64,000 nucleotides of DNA from an uncultured Erythrobacter sp. (lineage in GTDB: Bacteria > Pseudomonadota > Alphaproteobacteria > Sphingomonadales > Sphingomonadaceae). Positions 36,384-47,000 of the stretch are shown here, one piece after another. Where the stretch lies: assembly GCA_947495555.1 (NCBI GenBank), contig CANLZI010000001.1, positions 1,030,861 to 1,094,860 of the forward strand, written 5' to 3'. The notes under the pieces were generated by a model that worked only from the letters and a program-made list of their open reading frames with translations, did no database searches and had not been told where the DNA came from. A program made the position numbers and the translations under genes. How positions within the stretch are numbered: position 1 is the first letter of the stretch; each line of letters begins with the position of its first letter.

Positions 36384-37534
36384 TCGCTGCAAGCGCTATC
36401 GACTATCGTGAATTGGCACGTCGGCGTCTGCCGCATTTCCTGTTCGAGTATATCGACGGCGGCTCCTATGCACAGGTCACGCTCGAACGGAACGTCGCTG
36501 ATCTTAAGAATGTAGCACTGCGCCAAAGAGTGCTTCGCGATGTATCCGAAATCGATTTGTCTACTCGGCTGTTCGATCAGGATTTGGCGTTGCCAGTAGC
36601 ACTCGCCCCTGTAGGGCTTGCCGGAATGAATGCGCGGCGCGGCGAATGTCAGGCCGTCCGCGCCGCGAACAATGCAGGTATCCCTTTTACCCTCTCGACC
36701 GTCTCCGCTTGTGATATTGAAGAGGTTTCAGCAGCGAGCAGCGCCCCCTTTTGGTTCCAACTCTATATGATCCGTGATCGCGGATTCATGCGTGAACTGA
36801 TGGCTCGCGCGGCCTCGGCCGGTTGCACCGCGCTGGTTTTCACGGTCGATATGCCTGTCCCTGGGAGCCGTTACCGCGACTATCATTCGGGCCTAGCCGG
36901 CGCTCCAGGTATTGTCGGAGCCCTCCGGCGAACTTGGCAAGGCGCGCTGCGGCCTCATTGGGCGTGGGACGTGGGCATCAAAGGACGCCCGCACAGCTTG
37001 GGGAATGTTGCGACTGTGCTCGGCGACAAGTCAGGAATAGAAGACTTTTTCGCGTGGATGAGGAAGAACTTCGACCCATCAGTTACTTGGGACGATCTCG
37101 ATTTCATTCGCAGCGAGTGGAAAGGCACAATGATCATAAAGGGCGTTCTTGATCCGGAGGATGCGATACGAGCTGCAGAGCTTGGTGCTGATGGTGTGGT
37201 TGTGTCGAACCACGGAGGGCGTCAATTGGACGGCGTACTGTCAAGCGCTCAGGCATTGCCCAAGATTGCCGAAGTTGCCGGTGACCGGCTGACAGTGCTT
37301 GCCGACGGCGGAATCCAGTCCGGGCTTGATGTGGTCAGAATGCTTGCCCTCGGAGCAAAAGGTGTGCTGCTTGGTCGCGCATGGGCTTATGCTCTGGGCG
37401 CACGTGGCGAAGCTGGCATTTCGCATTTGTTGCAACTGATTGAAGCAGAAATGAAGGTCGCCATGTCGCTAACAGGTGTGACCAGCATTGATCAGATCAC
37501 ACGCGTAATTCTTGCCGAGCGAAACTGTGGCTAA
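36380..37534 (+). CDS. lldD: FMN-dependent alpha-hydroxy-acid (L-lactate) dehydrogenase
   Basis: A 384-residue member of the LldD/glycolate oxidase family. It has the FMN barrel with [36 protein letters not shown], the catalytic His278 in [12 protein letters not shown] and [20 protein letters not shown]. Coupled to rhaB (ATGA overlap), it fits as the step that turns L-lactate from rhamnose into pyruvate, passing electrons to the quinone pool. Oxidation of another 2-hydroxy acid cannot be excluded. Its stop overlaps the convergent DeoR gene by four bases. Confidence 0.92.
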   Translation: MIAASAIDYRELARRRLPHFLFEYIDGGSYAQVTLERNVADLKNVALRQRVLRDVSEIDLSTRLFDQDLALPVALAPVGLAGMNARRGECQAVRAANNAGIPFTLSTVSACDIEEVSAASSAPFWFQLYMIRDRGFMRELMARAASAGCTALVFTVDMPVPGSRYRDYHSGLAGAPGIVGALRRTWQGALRPHWAWDVGIKGRPHSLGNVATVLGDKSGIEDFFAWMRKNFDPSVTWDDLDFIRSEWKGTMIIKGVLDPEDAIRAAELGADGVVVSNHGGRQLDGVLSSAQALPKIAEVAGDRLTVLADGGIQSGLDVVRMLALGAKGVLLGRAWAYALGARGEAGISHLLQLIEAEMKVAMSLTGVTSIDQITRVILAERNCG

Positions 37535-38328
37535 CCGATCGGCTTGACTATATCGATCTGCTGCAGGCCAGCATCGCGGAGCTGATCGATCAGCTTCGGA
37601 TCTGCGCCTTCATCGGTAATCATGCGGTCGATGCGGCTTAGCTCGCAGACGATGGCGCCGGACGACGCCTCCAACTTGCTACTATCGACGACAAGAATGA
37701 CTTCATCGGTACGGTCAAGAAATCGGCGTTGGCTCGCCACAAGTAGCGCATCTGCCTGAAATATGCCTCGCGAACTGACCGACGCCGCACCCAAAAATAG
37801 CTTGCTGGCGTGAAAATTGGGCATGGTGGTTTCACCAGCTGGCGCAAGAATGATATTCTGTTCGCGAAAAATCGGCCCTGACGGAACAAGCAGCTGCGTA
37901 GTTTCCTGACACAGCAATGCATTCACAATGTGGAGCGAATTGGTCAGGACTTGAAGATTGAGATCGGCCAAGTGTTCGCACATCTGGTAGGTCGTTGTCC
38001 CGCCGTCTATAATAATGCCCTCGCCTGGAGCACAGAGTTTCGCAGCCGCCCTTCCAATCGCCCGCTTCTCAGCAATGTTCTGCTTGAGTGATTTTTCAAA
38101 AGGGGTGCCGGCAAGGCTCGGTGGAGAACCGGCAACCGTTGCGTCCGTATCGACGGCTTTAGCGCCCCCATGCAAACGTATAATCTTGCCTTGTTTCTCA
38201 AGCCTGGCGAGATCGCGCCGAATAGTTGCAGGAGAAGCGTCGACGTTCGCCTCAAGATGTCGATACGTGGTGAAGCCCTTCTTCATCAACGCGTCGAGAA
38301 TTATTTCTTCGCGTTCGGCAGCGTGCAT
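37531..38328 (-). CDS. DeoR-family transcriptional regulator
   Basis: A 265-residue regulator with an N-terminal winged helix ([16 protein letters not shown] to [19 protein letters not shown]) and the DeoR C-terminal phosphosugar-sensing domain ([49 protein letters not shown]). The ATG at 38328 follows TGAGGAT; the frame is open six codons further. Lying beside the rhamnose genes, it probably responds to rhamnulose-1-phosphate or a related ester and controls rhaD/rhaB. Its own upstream region has an inverted repeat (38437-38452). Confidence 0.9.
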   Translation of the reverse strand: MHAAEREEIILDALMKKGFTTYRHLEANVDASPATIRRDLARLEKQGKIIRLHGGAKAVDTDATVAGSPPSLAGTPFEKSLKQNIAEKRAIGRAAAKLCAPGEGIIIDGGTTTYQMCEHLADLNLQVLTNSLHIVNALLCQETTQLLVPSGPIFREQNIILAPAGETTMPNFHASKLFLGAASVSSRGIFQADALLVASQRRFLDRTDEVILVVDSSKLEASSGAIVCELSRIDRMITDEGADPKLIDQLRDAGLQQIDIVKPIG

Positions 38329-38436
38329 GCACAAATCCTCAATCACTGTTCAACGCGAGATGCGGCGTCGAACTTGTTCAAAAGCCTCCCTGCATGCAGA
38401 TTCATTCAGTATCAAGTCGGAACTGATCATTTTCGC

Positions 38437-38452
38437 GCAAACTTGCGTTTGC
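38437..38452. promoter_or_regulatory. Inverted repeat upstream of the DeoR gene
   Basis: GCAAAC and GTTTGC arms separated by TTGC, about 110 bp upstream of the DeoR start; the inner CGCAA/TTGCG at 38436-38447 is also palindromic. It is a candidate autoregulatory operator. Confidence 0.35.
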
Positions 38453-38493
38453 CGTTCTATTTTCTGATATGAAAAGTTCAATATATCAATGGC

Positions 38494-40200
38494 CTAGGGG
38501 GATGCTGAAAGCTGACTGCGCTGGTTTAACTGATATGCATAAAGTGACGGGACTGCATCAACGGGCCGATTTAGCAACTCCAGATATGGTTCTGGCGTAT
38601 GGTCCAGACGAATTTTGCGATTGCCATGCATCCCAATTATTCGCGCATCAGGGCCTTCGGACCCGCCAAGGATCACGATTTCGCTACCAGGCTCTACGCC
38701 TTCGGCAACCAACACTTTGACATTCCACGCTGTGTTGTAGCGACCGTGCCCCGGTAGCCAGTAGCCCGCGCCGCCCGCTTTATATAAATCATACATCGGC
38801 GTACCATCAGTAGCCGTCTTGTCAGGCGTCACATGGACAGTCACATTATCGTATAGATTTTGGTGGTTCGCACCGGCATGTTGATCGAGCGTAGGCGTGG
38901 TCCAGACCACTGCGTCCTTATATACGGACTTGGTCGATTGTGTGTTGAAACTGAGCGCGTGGACGGTCGGATTGAACACCGTCAACCCTTCTACAAGCAC
39001 ATTGTGCACATTGCCGATATGAACGCTGTAATGCGCCGTGTGATTGCCTTCGGTCACAATATTGCGAATAGTCACATTGGCCAGATCGTCTGTTAGAATT
39101 CCGCTATCGCTGTTGGATATCCTCACATTGCGGATCCAGCCATTGTGGACGCCGGAAAAATAGACTCCGTTGAATCCGCTCTCGTTATGGTGTCCAAAAT
39201 CGGGGTTCTCAGGAAAGACGAGCGACAAGTCCTGAATGCCTACATGGGAGAGATGCTCCCACGTTGAAAAGTAAGCAGGTAAGCTATCACCAATCGGGTG
39301 CAACAAAGGATCTGCAATGGTCATCTTATCGCCATCGATTGCCTCAATCCGGGTTACCTGACGAACCAGCGGGCGATCGGGCAATTCCCAATGCCGGCTT
39401 CCAATTTTTTCCTTAGTATCGCCATAGAGCGATTTGACCAACGGACCCTCAGGGCCATCCCGGTTGTGCCAGTTGATCTGCAACACATCACCGACGTTGA
39501 TGCTGCTAGCACCGGAAACCAATAGTTCGCGCGAAAACTGCTCGCCCGATGCAATCTGCTTCACTTCCCTTATCGGCCGATCATAGCGTTCGAGATATGT
39601 CGCATGGCGGCCATTGGGCACCCGCGTCCAGATAAATCCGGCGCTCCAGCTATAGGGCGAAAACAGAACCTCCAGATTTGCGTCGGGGATGCGCTCGAAC
39701 TTATTGTTCTCTTCGAGATAGATGCGGATCTCATCGAGCGCGCCACCATCGTCAATCTGATTCAGGGGCCGCGGCATGAAGAGCTCTGTGCCACCCGTTC
39801 CCATGCCCATGCCCGACAGCACAATTCCGCTGCGTTCGATCCAAAGGATTTCGCTCAGCACGTAGCGTCCGGCATGAAACTGCACACGTACAGGCTCAGC
39901 GCCCTCATGCGCCTCCTTCAGCGCCAACAGAATCGCCTTGCTATCATCCTTCCCATCATTGGGTATAGCCCCGAAGTCAGCCACGTCGATTGTGTTCGTG
40001 ATATCGGGGATGTCAGCGGCTCCAAACTCGAAGCCGGCGTAGGAGAAGTCCGGCAAGGGGTTATCCTCACGCACCGATTGATCCGACAGGATTGCGGGGA
40101 AGCTTTCTGCGCTTGCAGGCACTGCCAAAGCCCCCACAGTCGCAGAAAGAGCCAGTAAGCTCTTTGAAAATTGAGAAAACATACCCGTCAGGTTAGTCAT
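38494..40200 (-). CDS. Secreted right-handed beta-helix protein (pectate-lyase-3-like)
   Basis: A 568-residue secreted protein with signal peptide ending P-A-S-A. The segment TNTIDVADFGAIPNDGKDDSKAI is the usual opening of Pectate_lyase_3 beta-helices, and the later turns GFNGVYFSGVHNGWIRNVRIS, SGILTDDLANVTIRNIVTEGN and NVHNVLVEGLTVFNP show the coil periodicity. The C-terminal 150 residues are less regular (GAGYWLPGHGRYNTAWNVKV). Such folds include lyases, hydrolases and epimerases; I cannot assign one. The ATG at 40200 follows GGGAGAGAG. The upstream region holds a TGATACCGGTGTCA palindrome shared with the LacI-TRAP intergenic region. Confidence 0.72.
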   Translation of the reverse strand: MTNLTGMFSQFSKSLLALSATVGALAVPASAESFPAILSDQSVREDNPLPDFSYAGFEFGAADIPDITNTIDVADFGAIPNDGKDDSKAILLALKEAHEGAEPVRVQFHAGRYVLSEILWIERSGIVLSGMGMGTGGTELFMPRPLNQIDDGGALDEIRIYLEENNKFERIPDANLEVLFSPYSWSAGFIWTRVPNGRHATYLERYDRPIREVKQIASGEQFSRELLVSGASSINVGDVLQINWHNRDGPEGPLVKSLYGDTKEKIGSRHWELPDRPLVRQVTRIEAIDGDKMTIADPLLHPIGDSLPAYFSTWEHLSHVGIQDLSLVFPENPDFGHHNESGFNGVYFSGVHNGWIRNVRISNSDSGILTDDLANVTIRNIVTEGNHTAHYSVHIGNVHNVLVEGLTVFNPTVHALSFNTQSTKSVYKDAVVWTTPTLDQHAGANHQNLYDNVTVHVTPDKTATDGTPMYDLYKAGGAGYWLPGHGRYNTAWNVKVLVAEGVEPGSEIVILGGSEGPDARIIGMHGNRKIRLDHTPEPYLELLNRPVDAVPSLYAYQLNQRSQLSASP

Positions 40201-40246
40201 CACTCTCTCCCAGAATGGAACTTACACAGAGGGTATTGACCTCAGA

Positions 40247-40260
40247 TGATACCGGTGTCA
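40247..40260. promoter_or_regulatory. Candidate LacI operator between the beta-helix and hydratase-like genes
   Basis: TGATACCGGTGTCA is a 14 bp palindrome with one mismatched pair, of the LacI-operator type, and close to the site at 8270-8284. It is flanked by inverted TATTGAC (40234-40240) and GTCAATA (40257-40263) elements, so the whole 30 bp block is dyad-symmetric. Repressor binding here would silence both divergent genes and possibly kduI-kduD-kdgK. Confidence 0.6.
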
Positions 40261-40378
40261 ATAATGTTTGCGCTTAGAACCCATCACGCTTCGGCTGTGA
40301 ATGCTGGCCAATCATTTGGAGCATGGGGGAGGGCGCGAAGGTGGAATCGGCGATGAACCGCAAACAAGGGATCAAACA

Positions 40379-41188
40379 TTGACCACGCTACGCGAGCTGC
40401 GTGCTTCCCGCGCCGATGGAGCAGCGGATTTGAGCCCTACCTTTGCAGAAATTTCGGCGTCTCTAGTCACTGCGCGACGCGAAGCGGGTGTACTGGCCAG
40501 GTTTCCGGGGACGGTCCCTACAGATCTGGCTTCAGCCTATCGGATTCAGTCTCATTCGATCGCCAAGTGGCCCGATACAGTAGCTGGTTGGAAGGTCGGT
40601 GGCATTCCCCCAAATTGGCGCGACACGCTCGGTGTGTCGTGGTTGGTCGGGCCGATCTTCCATAAATCAGTCCGATTTGATCAGGCCGGCGAGACATCTA
40701 TTATGCCTGTCTATAGAGACGGATTTGCCGCAATTGAGCCAGAGCTGATTGTTCGGCTTGGCGAAAGCCGCGAGCAAGATCGTATGTTCATTGGCGCCGA
40801 GATAGCCAGCAGCCCCGTGTCTGCCATTAACGACTATGGCCCGATCGCCGTGGTGTGCGACTTTGGCAACAACAACGGCGTGTTGGTGGGCAGAGAAATT
40901 GCCGAGTGGGCCAGATTTGACGAGCCGATCACAGCATCGATCTGGATCGACGGTCAACTCATTGCCGAAAGAGTGCTTGAAGACACGTTTGCCAACGCGC
41001 TCGCAGCCAGAGACTTTTGTTTGGAGAATGTGGCGCAGCGCGGCCTTGAATTGCAACCAGGCACATTGATTTCGAGCGGCGCGATCACCGGTATCCACGA
41101 AGCCGCTTCAGGAGCGCGCAGCACAGTGTCATTTGGAGCTCTGGGACAATTCGAATTGGAGTTGGGCAATGCGCAGCCGCTTTGCTGA
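40379..41188 (+). CDS. 2-keto-4-pentenoate hydratase-like protein (FAH/MhpD superfamily)
   Basis: A 269-residue protein of the hydratase/decarboxylase branch of the fumarylacetoacetate hydrolase superfamily. Conserved blocks: YRIQ near the N-terminus, VAGWKVGG, GPIF, AIEPELIVRLG (metal Glu pair) and LISSGAITGIHEA. The start is uncertain: TTG at 40379 has an AAGGG site and gives the usual family length, whereas ATG at 40301 lacks a ribosome site. It precedes kduI-kduD-kdgK, so it may act on a 2-keto-3-deoxy acid from uronate or deoxysugar breakdown; the substrate is unknown. Confidence 0.7.
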   Translation: MTTLRELRASRADGAADLSPTFAEISASLVTARREAGVLARFPGTVPTDLASAYRIQSHSIAKWPDTVAGWKVGGIPPNWRDTLGVSWLVGPIFHKSVRFDQAGETSIMPVYRDGFAAIEPELIVRLGESREQDRMFIGAEIASSPVSAINDYGPIAVVCDFGNNNGVLVGREIAEWARFDEPITASIWIDGQLIAERVLEDTFANALAARDFCLENVAQRGLELQPGTLISSGAITGIHEAASGARSTVSFGALGQFELELGNAQPLC

Positions 41189-41263
41189 CTACTCCGCACC
41201 ATCTAAGCACCGCGCGGTAAGGCCTAGCCTAAGAGTAGCGGGTTGATCGAAGGAAAGTATTAA

Positions 41264-42100
41264 ATGTTCAATAAAGTCTATCACGCCACGCATCCAGAAA
41301 TGATGGATGGTATTTCGAACGATAAGCTGGAAGAGCTCTATTGCGTGCCCGACCTTTTCGCGGATGGCGAGGTCCGGCTCATCTACTCGCATTACGAACG
41401 CTTTGTTCTGGGTGGCTGCGTACCAGCTGGCAAAACGGTCGCGCTACCGGTGCAAGCCGAGCCCGAAAGCTCTGCTGGAAAACCCTTTCTCGAACGTCGG
41501 GAAATGGCTGCAGTCAATGTCGGTAGCGGTCCGGGTTCGATTACGGTGGACGGGGTCGAAACAGTGCTCGACCAGCATGACTGCCTGTATATTCCGATGG
41601 GCTCAGGCGACATCCTCTTCGCGGGCCAGGCTGCACGGTATTATCTGGTCAGCCTCCCGGCGCACAAGGCGTGCGAGCTGAAGAAGATCTCTGTTGCCGA
41701 GGCCAATCCATTAAAGCTTGGCTCGCTAGAAACATCGAACAAGCGCACAATCTATCAGCTGGTTATCCCCGGCATCTGCGAAAGTTCGCAACTGCTGCTT
41801 GGACTGACCCTGCTGGAAGATGGCAGTGTATGGAACACCATGCCTCCGCATCTGCATGACCGGCGCAGTGAAGTATATTTCTACTTTGGATTCGACGAAG
41901 GCTCACGCGTGTTCCACTATATGGGTGAGCCGGACAAAGTCCGCCATATCGTTATGGAAAACGAGCAAGCTGTGATGAGCCCGCCGTGGTCGATCCATAT
42001 GGGGTCCGGTACGAAGAGCTATGGCTTTATCTGGGCGATGGGTGGTGAAAATCTAGACTACACCGACATGAACGTCCTTGATCTCTGCCAGTTAAAATGA
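41264..42100 (+). CDS. kduI: 5-keto-4-deoxyuronate isomerase KduI (copy 2)
   Basis: A 278-residue KduI with zinc ligands at His196, His198, Glu203 and His245 ([11 protein letters not shown] and PWSIHMG), identical numbering to E. coli and to copy 1 at 15403-16239. It converts 5-keto-4-deoxyuronate to 2,5-diketo-3-deoxygluconate, the substrate of KduD, whose gene overlaps its stop (ATGA). The ATG at 41264 follows GAAGGAAAG. This copy is the one operon-linked to the rest of the pathway. Confidence 0.95.
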   Translation: MFNKVYHATHPEMMDGISNDKLEELYCVPDLFADGEVRLIYSHYERFVLGGCVPAGKTVALPVQAEPESSAGKPFLERREMAAVNVGSGPGSITVDGVETVLDQHDCLYIPMGSGDILFAGQAARYYLVSLPAHKACELKKISVAEANPLKLGSLETSNKRTIYQLVIPGICESSQLLLGLTLLEDGSVWNTMPPHLHDRRSEVYFYFGFDEGSRVFHYMGEPDKVRHIVMENEQAVMSPPWSIHMGSGTKSYGFIWAMGGENLDYTDMNVLDLCQLK

Positions 42101-42867
42101 CCAGCATGTTTGATCTTAAAGGGCGAAAAGCCATCGTCACGGGCGCCAATACTGGCATAGGTCAGGGCATTGCAGTTGCACTGGCGAGAGCCGGTGCCGA
42201 CCTCGCGCTGGTTGGACGAAGCGCAGCCGAAGAAACGCAAGCATTGGCTCAGGCTGAGGGACGCAAAGCGATCCTGATTGAAGCTGATCTTTCCAGCATT
42301 GCCCCCGTTTCCAATGTGGTTTCGCAGGCCGTAGAAGAATTGGGCCGTGTGGACATTCTGGTCAACAATGCTGGAATCATTCGCCGGGAAGACGCTCTCG
42401 ACTTTTCGGAAGCGGATTGGGATGCGGTCGTGGACACAAATATGAAGGCTTTGTTCTTCCTATCCCAAGCTGTTGGTCGTCACATGGTCGATTGGTCGAG
42501 CCAGAACGGGGAAAGAGGCAAGATCATCAACATTGCATCGATGCTCACATTCCAGGGCGGCATCCGCGTTCCCAGTTACACTGCCTCCAAGAGCGGTGTC
42601 GGCGGCCTGACCAAACTGTTGGCGAATGAATGGGCGCCCAAGGGAATCAATGTTAACGCGATCGCCCCTGGTTATATCGCGACCAACAACACTGCCGCAT
42701 TGCAAGCGGATGAAACACGCAATCGCCAAATCCTTGAAAGGATTCCTGAAGGACGCTGGGGGGACCCAGCGGACATTGGCGGCGCCTCTGTCTTCCTGTC
42801 AAGCAATGCCGCTAACTACATTCAAGGCCACATTCTGGCTGTCGATGGTGGGTGGCTGGCGCGATGA
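42097..42867 (+). CDS. kduD: 2-deoxy-D-gluconate 3-dehydrogenase / 2,5-diketo-3-deoxygluconate reductase
   Basis: A 256-residue short-chain dehydrogenase with [11 protein letters not shown] at 14-24, NNAG at 90-93, Ser148 and the Tyr161/Lys165 pair in SYTASKSG. It reduces 2,5-diketo-3-deoxygluconate to 2-keto-3-deoxygluconate. Overlapping junctions on both sides (kduI before, kdgK after) put it in a tight kduI-kduD-kdgK cassette. Confidence 0.94.
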   Translation: MTSMFDLKGRKAIVTGANTGIGQGIAVALARAGADLALVGRSAAEETQALAQAEGRKAILIEADLSSIAPVSNVVSQAVEELGRVDILVNNAGIIRREDALDFSEADWDAVVDTNMKALFFLSQAVGRHMVDWSSQNGERGKIINIASMLTFQGGIRVPSYTASKSGVGGLTKLLANEWAPKGINVNAIAPGYIATNNTAALQADETRNRQILERIPEGRWGDPADIGGASVFLSSNAANYIQGHILAVDGGWLAR

Positions 42868-43877
42868 GCAAATCGGGCATCGTTGCATGTTTCGGAGAGG
42901 TTCTGTTGCGGTATTCGCCGACTCAAGACCGCGCTCTGAGAAATGCAACGGGGCTCGATGTGTTTCCAGGCGGTGCGGAAGCCAATGTGGCTGCCGGGCT
43001 TTCGAATATCGGTAGAGCCACGCGCATGATCTCCGCCTTGCCCGCCAGTGAGCTTGGTGCGATTGCTCGTCGCGCTTTACAACGCGAAGGGGTGGATACA
43101 TCATCAATTGTTGCAAGCCCGGGCCGCATGGGCATCTGCTATGTAACGCCGTCAGGTCCCATGCGGCAGAGCAGCGTAATTTATGACCGGGCTGAATCCA
43201 GCTTCGGCCTTCTCGACCAGTATGATTTCGACACTGGTCTCGATGGCGTTCAACACGTTCACATTTCTGGGATTTCGCTCGCTGTGAGCGACACGTCGCG
43301 CGCAAATACTCTTCGCCTGGCTCAGGTGGCAAGGGGAAAAGGTCTCGGCATAAGCTTTGACGGTAACTTCCGTCCGGCCCTTTGGAAGGCACAATCAGTC
43401 GATCCGCGCCCTGCAATTGCGCAGATGGTCGAACTCGCCGATCTGTTTTTCGGCAATCACAAAGACATGGCCTTGCTGCTCAGGCAGGATTTTTCAGGCG
43501 ATGGTCCGGAAAGGCGGCGCGAGGCAGCGCTCGCCGGATTTGAAGCATTTCCTAATCTTGCGGCAATCGCTTCTACTGCCCGCCACGTCGATGAACATGA
43601 TACTCATCGGATCATAGGTAGGATCGACACGCCTGAATCTGTGCATCAATCAGAGGAACAAATTTTGTCTAATGTCGTTGACCGGATCGGAACCGGCGAC
43701 GCTTTCGCTGCTGGAGTTATCGACGGCTGGCTAGGACGACCTGACAATCTCGTCCGCGCGCTCCAACAGGGCATGGCGCTCGCAGCGCTCAATCATTTTT
43801 CGCGCGGAGATTTCAGCCTGGCAAGTCGCGCTGAAATGGACGCCGCCATCAAAGGTGCCGGCGATGTCGTCCGATAG
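42864..43877 (+). CDS. kdgK: 2-keto-3-deoxygluconate kinase, PfkB family
   Basis: A 337-residue PfkB/ribokinase-fold kinase. It has FPGGAEANVAAGLSNIG at the N-terminal sugar site and DRIGTGDAFAAGVIDG with catalytic Asp279 at the C-terminal anion hole. It should make KDPG from the KduD product. The ATG at 42864 overlaps the kduD stop. The KDPG aldolase needed to split its product is not in the window and must be supplied elsewhere. Confidence 0.91.
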   Translation: MSKSGIVACFGEVLLRYSPTQDRALRNATGLDVFPGGAEANVAAGLSNIGRATRMISALPASELGAIARRALQREGVDTSSIVASPGRMGICYVTPSGPMRQSSVIYDRAESSFGLLDQYDFDTGLDGVQHVHISGISLAVSDTSRANTLRLAQVARGKGLGISFDGNFRPALWKAQSVDPRPAIAQMVELADLFFGNHKDMALLLRQDFSGDGPERRREAALAGFEAFPNLAAIASTARHVDEHDTHRIIGRIDTPESVHQSEEQILSNVVDRIGTGDAFAAGVIDGWLGRPDNLVRALQQGMALAALNHFSRGDFSLASRAEMDAAIKGAGDVVR

Positions 43878-43905
43878 GTAATAAGGGATATTTCTGCAAC
43901 ACAAA

Positions 43906-43925
43906 TGCTCAATAATGATCATTAT
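43906..43925. promoter_or_regulatory. Palindrome and GCTCAATA element upstream of TBDT2
   Basis: TGCTCAATAATGATCA (43906-43921) overlaps a perfect 14 bp palindrome ATAATGATCATTAT (43912-43925), about 80-95 bp upstream of the TBDT2 start. The first element matches a site before xylB in 13 of 15 positions when read on the opposite strand. It is a candidate operator or activator site. Confidence 0.45.
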
Positions 43926-44002
43926 ATGTCAAAATGAATGCTACACGAGCCAATTTCTACCATAATCCGAGCTTAGAGGTTAACGAATCAAGGGAGAGCG
44001 AT

Positions 44003-47000
44003 ATGCGAAAATCTGTAAAAACGAGTCTTCGTCTGGCTGTATCGACGGCAGTCGTCACGGCTATGCTGACTGCTCCGTCAGTCGCGGCGGCGCAAGAAAC
44101 AGACGGCGGAAACGGAGCTAGTTCGGCTCAAAATGACACCGGTGCCAATGAAAATGTTATTATCGTAAGCGGGATTCGCCAATCGCTGGCGAGTGCCCTC
44201 GACGAGAAGCGAACGACCGACAATATTGTCGAGGTCATCCAGGCAGAAGATATTGGCAAATTGCCAGACCAAAACTTGGCAGAAGTTCTTGAAAATGTCA
44301 CTGGCGTGCAGATCATTCGCGATGCGGGTGTCGGTACCGGAGTGCAGATCCGCGGCACCAGTGCAAACCGGGTTGAAATCAATGGCGTTTCAACAGTCGG
44401 ATCAGGCACTGGCCGCTCTGGCATCAGCTTCGAGGATCTACCCGCCGCGCTGATCGCTTCCGTCGAAGTAGTCAAGGTACCTGAAGCAAAGACGATCGAA
44501 GGCTCAGTCGGCGGCACGGTCAACCTGCGCACCTTGCGCCCTCTAGATATCAACGAGCCGCTATTGGCATTCCGCGCGCAAGGCGAACATAGCAGTCTAT
44601 CGGACACAATCACACCTCGCTTCTCCGCAACGATCGGAAATAGCTGGGACACAGGTGCAGGCGAATTCGGCGTCGTTATGAGCGCCAGCTATGCTGAGCT
44701 GGATGTGTCGGAATTTTTTGCGCGCGTAGACCGGGATCGTACCGTGCTTCCAGGCGCGTCCGCCAGTTCGGAGACTTTTCCTTTCTTGCGGGTTCAATTC
44801 CTAGACCAGGATGTCAGTAACCAGGAATATACAACCATCAACTGGACCGGTTCAGTCGAGTGGAAACCATCAGACAATCTGCGCTTATACGTCGACGCTA
44901 CGATCAATGATCAGGAAAGGGTAGAGCAAGGCTCACGCGCCTTCTTCTCCGGAACGACCTCAAGCGCAGTAATTGACAACACAAACAACACGTCTTTCGA
45001 GACTGTCGACTTGGGCACAGTTCAGGGCCCGAACGGTCCGATCGTGCTTGGTGAAGTCCAGGCTGTTACTTCGGGTATCTTGGGAGTTGGTGTAACAGCC
45101 AACGGAACGATTGATGCAAACTTGCGCACGGGCACATCGACGGGTGCGCGTCAGACCGACAGCGCAGTATTTGCTGGTGGTGTGGAGTGGCAACAGGACC
45201 GCTTCACTGTAAATGCCGAGATCGCACGCTCGACCTCCAAGTCTGACTTCCCAGGTCTCGGCTTTCAGTTTGACTTCGTCAATCCAAATGGCCCGCAGCC
45301 CTCACTGGGACAAAGCAGCGATAACGGTGTTCCCGCAGAATTCGATGTCCGCGACGGCATTCTGCAATTCGGTATCGCGCAAGGGCTGGCTGAGACGCCA
45401 ACCAGTGCACAGCTGCTCGATCCCGCGAACTATCGAGTTCGGCAAGTCAACCGTTCCGCTAACAGCAACGATAACAGCGAAATGGCATACCGGCTTGATC
45501 TGAACTTTGATTCAGAAGGCGCATTGCCATTCTTCTCCTCTATCGATGCAGGCTGGCGCTATAGTGTTTCCAAGGCGGAGAACATCGACAGTAGTCTGAG
45601 GAACAACTTCACTTCTACCAATTCTCCGTTTTTCTTCCGCCCCACTTTTGATCAGTTCAGCGACATCGTGGCGCCTGGGGTAAACAATTTTGATAGTGCC
45701 GGCGGCAATCGCACTCTGTTTATTCCTGATTACCTGCAAATCGACCCTCGGATTTCAGCTGATGATCCAGACGGAGTATTGGATGCTATCAATGCGGCAA
45801 TCGAAGCACAGAACGCCGCAAACGGTGTGACCTTGCCACTCATTAGCCAGCCGACAGAGACACTAACTGCATTCTTCGATATCGAGGAAAGCACACTCGC
45901 GGCATACTTCCAGGGCAATTACGATTTAGATGTCGCTGGCTTGCCGATCCGCGGTAATGTTGGCGTCCGTTGGGTCTCAACCGAGATTGACTCGATCGGC
46001 AACAACGTTGTCAATGGTGCTGTTGACGGACAAATCAGGCAGTCATCGAGTTATGAATTCTGGTTGCCTCGATTCAGCCTCGTGGCGGAACCAGCGAACG
46101 ATCTCTTGATCCGTGCAGGTGTATCGCGAGATCTGCGCCGACCGAACTTTAACAACCTTTCCACCTCGGTTGCCTTCGGCGGTAACGCATCTACGGCGGT
46201 CGGCGTTGGAAATCCGAGCCTTGAACCGGAAACCGTCTGGTCATTTGACCTTTCAGGAGAATACTACTTCTCCGACACTGGGTTCTTCAGCCTTGGCTTC
46301 TTCCACAAGCGACGCACTAACCTCTTTGCCCAAGAGACTGAATTTCCGGTCGAGGTGAACGGGCCGAACGGCATCGAGCGTGATATTTCGCCACCTTGCG
46401 AAGGTGGCGGTATTTTCAACCCGTTCGCAGACCGGAACGTCTTCTCACCCATTCAGGGAATTGGTATCTGCGTCCCCGTTGCCACGACGATCAACTCCGA
46501 TGGAGTTGCAACACAAACTGGTGTCGAAGTCGCGTTCCAGTACGATCTTTCCGACTTTGAAGATACTTTAGGCTTTGCCTCGGGCTTTGGCTTCATTGGC
46601 AATTTCACATATCAAGAAGATGGCGGAAACGTCAGCAACTTCTTCAATGGTAGCGGCGGCGGCAACGCCCTCAATCTGTTGCTGGGACGAACCGACACCG
46701 ATATGTCGACTGCCACCCTGGACGACGATGTCGTGCAGCAGCTGGTAACGCTGCCAAATCTGTCGAAGTATGCATTCAACACGACACTCTTCTATGACAA
46801 ATACGGTCTCAACTTCCGCGCTCGTTACAGCTGGCGCTCTTCGTTTAGGAGCACTGATACACGCCGGTTTGGCCTCCCGCGCATTGTTAATGCACGGGGA
46901 CAGCTCAATGCCAGCCTAAGCTATGCGATCACCGACCAGCTTACTGTTGGTGTTGACGGGATCAATCTTCTGCGCGAGCGCAATGATGAGTACTGCATCA

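Noticed and set aside
44134-44147. TGACACCGGTGCCA inside TBDT2
   Set aside because: Similar to the LacI palindrome but lies 131 bp into the coding sequence, so probably chance; kept out of the operator list.
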